Assembly: GCA_020746875.1 (NCBI GenBank)
Contig: JAGTJL010000009.1
Location: 1,178,001 to 1,242,000 of the forward strand
Length of the DNA: 64,000 bases
Reading direction: 5' to 3'
Origin: Rhexocercosporidium sp. MPI-PUGE-AT-0058
Taxonomy: Eukaryota > Ascomycota > Leotiomycetes > Helotiales
Part shown: in pieces, positions 58,020 to 64,000 of the stretch
Position numbering within the stretch: position 1 is the stretch's first letter
Layout of the letters: the number at the start of each line of letters is the position of its first letter
Position numbers and translations under genes: made by a program
Notes under the pieces: model-generated
Databases searched by the model: none
The model's input: only the letters and a program-made list of their open reading frames with translations
What the model was told of the DNA's origin: nothing

Positions 58020-59626
58020 TCACAGCTCATCGTGACGTCCAGCCGCGCCCTTCGCTCTTCTGAAGCGATACACCTTCGCCGAATGTCTTGGAACAACGAC
58101 ATTCCACTTCCCCCTTGGTTCCACGACACCGACCTTCTTTCCAAAAAGCCTCTCATCGCCCTTCTCCAAACCCTCCTTGTACGACATCTCAGTCGAATTA
58201 TACCAGTTCAACTTCTTGAGAACTGCACTTCTCTTCGCAGCATCCTCGGCATCGATAATGACCTGCGCATCCTCATCACTCATACGATCAGCCCACAGAT
58301 CCCAGACCTCCCATTCTAACTTGACTTGAGGCGCGGAGCCACCTGGTCCGGAAGGAGTAAAGATCTCGCTTAGCGAGGCGCTCATCTCGAGATCCTCGTT
58401 AGCAGCATTGAGGAGGATAACAGCTTGGTCGCCGTTCTCTAGCTTTCCGCTCCAGATATGCGTCTCGCCAATGTCGTACTCGTCTTTGGGCACACTAGTA
58501 TTCCGGGCAACTCGGGTGGCTGATCGACCGTGTGGGTCTTGGGAGAGAGCGATTATGGCGGGGTTATTGACGATGGTCAAGGTAGAGGGCGATATGATTC
58601 GGAGGTCGTTGCCTAGCATGAGAGGCGATTTAATGGCTGCCCAGAGTGCGAAATGTGCTTTGTACTCTTCGTCTGTCATGCCTCCTAGGCCAACCTCGAG
58701 CATGTCAAGATCGCTCCAGCCACCGGGAATGCTCTTGTCTGCAAAAGAAGCGATCTTGTTGAGAATGAAGAGGACAGAGCAGTGTGTTCCTGGAGCGATA
58801 CAGAAAGGATCGGCTGGGTTGTTGGTATCACAGGCACATAGAGCATCAGGACGTGTGAAAGAGTCGTAGATGTCTCCTGTTACGCGCCACGCATTTGCGA
58901 TGGACATTCCCCACTATTAGACGTAAATATCTGTTCAGTCTGAATGAGATTTTTTTAGAGATGCTCACCTGGTGCACATAGTCTTCACCCCAATTGCATA
59001 AGCTCAAGGCAATATTGCGGCCAGTTGCTTTCAATGCATCGGCCATAACCTTGTAGCGGTTGAATGAGACTTGAGGGGTTCCCATGCGGCCCAAGGCGTA
59101 GCAATTGTCGTATTTCAAGAAATCAACACCCCAGGCCGCGAAGTTCTCGGCGTCTTGGGTTTCATAATCAAGTGATCCCTCTGAAATGTGAATGTCAGCA
59201 AAAAGATGTAGAAATTTGAAGGGGGCCGGGTGGGTTGAGGTACTAACCGAATCTCGCGCAAGTCATCTCACCTGCACTAGAGTACATCCCGAATTTGAAG
59301 CCAACGTCATGTAACGCATCAGAGACATGCTTCATACCGCGAGGGAACTTCTCCTTATTGACAGTGACATAGCCGTCCTCACCACGAGAACCTTGCCAAC
59401 AATCGTCCAAAACAACATGGTCGTAGCCCAGATCTTGTAAGCCGAGATCAATCAACTTCTTCGAAGTACTGAGGAGTAAGTCTTCGGAGACATCGCAAGC
59501 GAGAGAATTCCAGTTGTTCCATCCCATAGGAGGGGTAATGGCAAGTCCATTTTTCACGGCGTGAGCCACATGGAATAGCGAGAGAGCCGCGGGGACAACC
59601 GAGGATGAGCGAACCATGATGAGCAT
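58020..59626 (-). CDS. Alpha-galactosidase, GH27, with C-terminal HDEL (3 exons)
   Basis: Exons 59626-59248, 59180-58969 and 58913-58020 (introns GTTAGT..TTTCAG and GTGAGC..AATAG) give 494 aa. Signal peptide of about 23 residues, then GLAITPPMGWNNWNSLACDVSE, YDHVVLDDCW, GYVTVNKEKFPRGM, GMYSSAGEMTCARFEGSLDYE, nucleophile Asp in FLKYDNCY, LSLCNWG, and acid/base Asp in GGWSDLDMLEVG. Fungal GH27 enzymes release alpha-galactose from galactomannan and raffinose sugars. The chain ends GAAGRHDEL: an ER-retrieval motif on an enzyme family usually secreted. It is in frame with the catalytic domain and not caused by a splice choice, since the last exon is 894 nt long. A TATA-like box lies 50 bp upstream of the ATG. 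Confidence 0.95.
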
Positions 59627-59675
59627 GCTTTTGTCTTTTGGTTTCTCGTCCTCAAACCAGGACTTCCTTCTCCAG

Positions 59676-59683
59676 CTTTTATA
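59676..59683 (-). promoter_or_regulatory. TATA-like box of the alpha-galactosidase gene
   Basis: TATAAAAG on the minus strand, 50 bp before ATG 59626, a plausible core promoter for a regulated secreted enzyme. No regulator site is claimed. Confidence 0.45.
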
Positions 59684-60386
59684 TTTTGTTTGAGGGGATC
59701 GTCACTGACGAGTCACGGAGTCAAGCTAAGTGAGGGGCTGGTCTGGAGGCGGAAAGCCAAGAGGTCTGTCCCTAGCTTGCATTAGGGTCTTGGTGCAAGG
59801 CAAACAGCCCCTGTTTTTCGAATTCCGCCGGAATTCCGCCGCTAGAACATGTGGGGGAGGAAGCTTTTTGACACCACATGGCTCGCTGACTTATTTTCAG
59901 AGGTTTATTTCTCTGGAGAACATCTGACAGTGTCGCAGCGAGGCGGGTCAATTTCGTCTTCGTCTTCGGCAAAGCGAGTGAGGACTAATATTTCAATATT
60001 CGCTCTCTGTCTCTGCTACGTCCTTGGATCTGAGTCTAGTTTATACTCTCTACATAAGGTCAGGACATTCATTTCAAAAAAGAATTCGAATTGGGGTACG
60101 AACTCGGATCTTCAAGGTGAATTATCTGGTACAGTAACTCGCTTCGCTAGACACGAATTTGAGCCGCCTCGCGGGGTTCAACTCAGCGGTGCACCGCGGA
60201 GCCGCTGTAGGAGCGGAAAGGCACCTCGGCTTGCCAAACGATCAGTGGCATAATATCAGTCGGCGTTTTGTTGGCACATGAGCCCCTCTCGTGACAATAT
60301 TTATATACCTGTCCGTTCACTGTTTCGAAATTCGGTTGCTTCCTTATCAAGGAGGAAATAAATCAAGAATCCAAGAGCTCAACACG
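59684..60386. other. Divergent promoter region of GH27 and Mpv17-like genes
   Basis: 703 bp. A TATA-like AATATTTATATA is at 60296-60307, 80 bp before the Mpv17-like start. GC-rich patches at about 60160-60240. No tRNA could be folded by eye. Confidence 0.4.
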
Positions 60387-61061
60387 ATGTCTGGTCCTCT
60401 TATCACAGCGACCACCCAAGCTGTGTTCCTCGGATCAGTGTCCAATGTCCTTGCTCAAGCCTTCTCTGCATATAAGTCACAGGTCAGGACCGATATCATT
60501 CCAAAGCAAACTACAGACAAGACCACTGATGTATATATACCAGAAAACATTCAGTCTCGATATTGCGGATGTCCTCCGTTTCGCTATTGTTGGAGCAGTC
60601 ACAACCCCGCCGAATTTTACCTGGCAGAATTTTCTGGAGAAAAAATTTCCCTCAAAGAAAGCACTCGTTCAGCAAAACTCGAAGAAAAGCGATCAGGTCG
60701 AAAACATAGAAGTGCGGCTCAGCAAGACAAACACTTTTGCTAAATTACTCCTCGACCAGACGATAGGATGTTATGTCAATACTCTGCTATTCCTCCTACT
60801 GTTTGGTTTTCTCAACGGAAAGGGAGCTTTGGAGCTTGAGCATGAAGTGAGAACAGTATGCTTTTCTCCCGCCTCTGTCACACCAGATATTTTCTGACAT
60901 TCCTTCAGGGTTTTTGGTCCATGGTCATCTCGTCGTATCGATTCTGGCCTCTGGTAACGTTGACAAACTTGATTTTGGTCCCTCCCAGTCAAAGAATCTT
61001 GGTTGGAAATCTGGCTGGTCTGGTCTGGGGTATATTCGTGAGCCTGGTGATGGTGGAGTGA
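60387..61061 (+). CDS. Mpv17/PMP22-family membrane protein (3 exons)
   Basis: Exons 60387-60482, 60544-60855 and 60909-61061 are all phase 0 and give 186 aa. Splicing removes a stretch in another frame and joins AYKSQ to KTFSLDIADVLRFAIVGAV. Four hydrophobic helices: SVSNVLAQAF, FAIVGAVTTPPNFTWQNFLE, LLLDQTIGCYVNTLLFLLLFG, and the family signature GFWSMVISSYRFWPLVTLTNLILVPP followed by NLAGLVWGIFVSLVM. Mpv17/Sym1/PMP22 proteins sit in mitochondrial inner or peroxisomal membranes and form channels of debated function. The PPNFTWQ loop and lack of a presequence resemble peroxisomal PMP22-like fungal members, but location cannot be settled from sequence. Convergent with the transcription-factor gene. 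Confidence 0.88.
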
Positions 61062-61195
61062 AAGTTAGTTGCATGCATCGGCCCCTGAACTTGCGTCCTT
61101 GGCAGTGCAACAAATATAGTGGGATTGTACACTAGAAAGTGGGTCCAGAAGAATATAAAATAAGCTTCCATCCAAAACCGAGAATTTGTGCCATA

Positions 61196-63049
61196 TTACA
61201 AGTCAAACCCTTGAGTGAGGCCAGCCAAAGTCCACAGCGGACTTTGAACATCGGGTTCCTTCTCTTCCACCTCTTTCGCAAACTCTACCAGAAACCTTAA
61301 CATCCAGCGATCAAGTACGAAACTCGTATCCATAGACTTCCTACAAGTGTCGTGGAAAGCCCTCAGGCGATTCATAGCTCTGCTAAGGGTAGACCAGTAC
61401 TGCTTCAGATGCAGGAGAATTCTAAAATTCCGTTCAAGCCGAGAGCGTGCCACGTTAATACGGGACTCGTCAGACGAGAAGAGTAAGGTGTGAATCTGTA
61501 CGGTTGATGCGATAACTGTAACATGGGCAACCATGGTATACAATACATCGGAATTCGGAGTGTCGAAAGCGCGGTAGCTGTAGGTAAGAGGGGAGTTAGC
61601 AGTTGTCATATTAAGGATGTCTTGAGAAGAAGATGATCTATGTCTCTAAGGTGTTTTGAGACATGCCTAAAGGGAAGTTTTGGGCACCCCCGTCACCTAC
61701 ATCATCTCGCAGAGCCGAGCGGCGTGGTCTTTACACTTCTCAGCGTAGAAGCTTGCTGAAGGAATCGAGCTATAGGGCTCAACATGGAGAAATTGATAAA
61801 ACAGAAGCTGCCCAAAATGATAGTATCCCAGATAGACAGCTGCGAAATATCTCCCAAGTCCATGAGATGCGAACCAAGCAAAGTTCTCTGGCGTATCTCT
61901 CATGATATCCGGAAGAGACTCGTACCAGGCGTCGAGTCTCTTACTCAGTTGCTGCACTGCATCTTCCAACTGGGCACCCTCTAGATGATCCTGCACGCAT
62001 ACTTCATTGAAGTCATTGATATCGAGGAGAATTCGGTTCAGCTTGATCATCTCGGCAAGAATAGGCGAAGAGCGATCGGAGCCTGGTGATACAAGGGAAA
62101 TATCACTTCCAAGGGCAAGATACTGTAGCTCGTCTGCTGGAAGTGGAATTTCGAGGTTCGGCATGAGTTTGGGAAGTTTGACTGCAGTCGAGGACCAGAC
62201 GTCTACCATACAGAGAGACCAACAGACTAGAGAGAGATATTCAGCGTATGACTTTCGAAAGGGGAGGCCACGAACCACGAATAATAATTTCGCGTTCAAG
62301 AGGATCAGAAGCTACTCTGTTAGGGAGGTCCAAAAGTTGAGCCATCCGACAAGCAATGCCATAGTAGACATTTTCCGTTACGTCGTCTCCATCTGCAATG
62401 TATGCCGCTCCGAGAAGCACGCAAGCCTGGACTGTTGTGAGAGATGCTCTGCGGACTTGTAGCAGCCTTTCTCCTCTCGATAGGAAAGCAGCTCCGCGTT
62501 CAGATGGTGTTGTCTCACCAAAGAAAGCGTCGGTCGAGAATCTAGAACAGGTCAGATGTTGATTAAACGTTGTACGATCACAGACAAGGGATGCCGAGAG
62601 TCTCTACAAACCTCGCTGACAGTGCAAAGATCGGGTAAAGCAAAACTTTTTCTACTTGATCCTGCGCGACCGCTGATAGGAAAGTCGGAGGATGGAACAA
62701 AGTGTGAAATTGATTATGGATGTAATCAAAGTACAGCTGTACAAGCTCCAGTCGCAGGGCAAGGGGGGATATGCAAATTCTGCTCCCTGAATGCCATCCT
62801 CAGCATCAAGACGATTCTCGAGCTGACGGCTGTCGGATATCAAAGCAGACTGGTGGTAATACCCTCCAACTGGTGGTTTCTGGATGCATTTGATACGTCG
62901 AGCAGTGCAATGCGTGCAATCCCGTTGGCCTTCGAGAATCTTACATTTACGGCGACGACTCCTGTATGATGGTTATCAAATGTGGATCCATTTGCAGACT
63001 GCGAAAGGAGACCTTACCGACACGCCTCACAGGCAGTTGGCTTTCTCAT
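61196..63049 (-). CDS. Zn2Cys6 transcription factor with fungal_trans domain (5-6 exons)
   Basis: Exons 63049-63018, 62961-62612, 62541-62276, 62226-61701 and 61577-61196. The Zn2Cys6 cluster is split by intron 1: CEACR + SRRRKCKILEGQRDCTHCTARRIKC, giving the regular CX2CX6CX8CX2CX6C spacing. Middle-homology region: ELVQLYFDYIHNQFHTLFHPPTF, YPIFALSARFSTDAFFG, QACVLLGAAYIAD, VCWSLCMVDVWSST. Within exon 2 the frame changes between the zinc cluster and ELVQLYF. A 41-nt GTCAGC...TTCAG intron (62833-62793) would fix it and yield 504 aa; otherwise one base is missing in the C run near 62769-62774. A nuclear DNA-binding regulator is expected, targets unknown. It lies near the alpha-galactosidase gene, so control of that enzyme is possible but unproven. 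Confidence 0.85.
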
Positions 63050-64000
63050 TGCCACTCGAATAATGGACTGGTCGTACTATGGAACTAAGGAAGATGTGCA
63101 CATGCTAGGGGCTCAACGGCTAAACCGAGTCATAGCAAAATTCCCCGACAATTTTCCACTCGCAGCTCTGCATGCGTCGAGTTATGATCCGGGGTGTGGA
63201 GGTTAGGTTGCTTTGCTAGTATGGGGAGAAGCATGGGAGGATGTGGTGTTGAGGAGAGATGAGGGGAAAGGGGAGGGGGCGGGAAACAAACCCGCCACTA
63301 AATCTCGGGTACAAAGTCCAAAAGTTCGGTTCAACTCCGGCAAGCGAGGACCGGTGAAGTGAAATTCTCACCACGGCTCCATTGTCGGTCTTGGTAGATC
63401 TTGGTCCTGTACTTTTCAACAGCATCCCCTCTCCTTATTGCCACTGCCAGTCTTGTGGAAGTGCGGCAGTCTGGTGGGAAGGATGCTAAAGTTCGTTGGG
63501 TACATTCCTGAAGAGCCAACTGACATCGAGAAATATTCCCCGTTTTGAAGCTTTATCTCAACTATTCTTCAAACCATCTATTATCCTCCACTGTTGAAGT
63601 CAACAGTGGCGAAGGTTCACGCATGAGAGGGATCTTAGCCATGTCGTACTGGTTCTTGAACCCTGTAATTTTACCACGTTGCCCTGGAAGGTTCCCTGTA
63701 CAGGGAGGATTTAAGAGACGGATTTTAGCGAGGTGCTACAAATTAAAAGTACGCTACATTTTTAAACACTTTGCAGATACGTTTGACAGGAAATGATACA
63801 GATTAGCTATCAGCTATTTTTCATTGACTCGCAAGAGACAAAAGCGGATTTAATCTACGGTAAGTTGTGAGAATACAGAGTTTAAAAGATTAATTTTGGT
63901 GTTCTGTTCAGTCTATTACCCGAAAAGTGAGTGTTGCAACGAGTCAGGTGTACCATGGTCTCTCGAGACTCAGTAATTCTCGTTGTAGTTGTCCTGACAA
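63050..64000. other. Upstream flank, no gene seen
   Basis: Promoter side of the transcription-factor gene. From about 63700 the sequence becomes AT-rich. No ORF with recognisable product. Confidence 0.45.

Noticed and set aside
60090..60250. GC-rich hairpin-like stretch considered as a tRNA
   Set aside because: No acceptor stem, anticodon arm or B-box pattern could be fitted.

Overview
The window comes from a filamentous ascomycete (Pezizomycotina). Leotiomycetes/Helotiales is my best guess, by family content only. The reasons are short introns (about 41-100 nt) with GTRNGT donors and CTRAY-like branch sites, and families typical of this group: HET, 2EXR, DUF7730, PTH11-like receptors with CFEM, Zn2Cys6 regulators and Spt21/Ams2. 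Almost every gene needs splicing to make sense. All exon junctions below were worked out by hand from splice signals, reading-frame continuity and recognisable protein motifs.

Left part (1-13 kb) is accessory and partly decayed. It holds the 3' end of an unknown gene, an AT-rich gene-poor block (about 0.7-3.3 kb), a DUF7730 gene, a 111-bp foldback repeat, and an ankyrin/Cys-cluster/HET gene broken by two in-frame TAG codons. An intact AFG1-type mitochondrial ATPase follows. Then comes a 2EXR-domain gene broken by a 5-bp tandem duplication and two stops. All four premature stops could have arisen by CpA-to-TpA change, as expected of RIP-like mutation.

Middle part (13-46 kb) is dense with conserved genes: exosome CSL4, dihydroxyacetone kinase, spliceosomal SmD2 (four small exons), 3-hydroxyisobutyryl-CoA hydrolase, an Spt21/Ams2 GATA-like histone-gene regulator, RPA subunit 3, an uncharacterised coiled-coil protein, two GNAT acetyltransferases around a GH76 cell-wall mannanase, ER chaperone LHS1 (ends in HDEL), and an uncharacterised large membrane glycoprotein. 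It covers RNA processing and decay, histone expression, DNA replication, ER folding and cell-wall building, with no sign of a functional cluster.

Right part (46-64 kb) is more accessory. It has a 22-exon SNF2/RING translocase, a CFEM-PTH11-like seven-helix receptor, a GH27 alpha-galactosidase that unexpectedly ends in HDEL, an Mpv17/PMP22 membrane protein and a Zn2Cys6 transcription factor, separated by gene-free stretches of up to 3 kb. I saw no tRNA, rRNA, CRISPR or clear intact transposon. No wholly new multi-gene system stands out. The most unusual items are the broken ankyrin-HET gene, the HDEL-tailed alpha-galactosidase and the exon architecture of the SNF2 gene.
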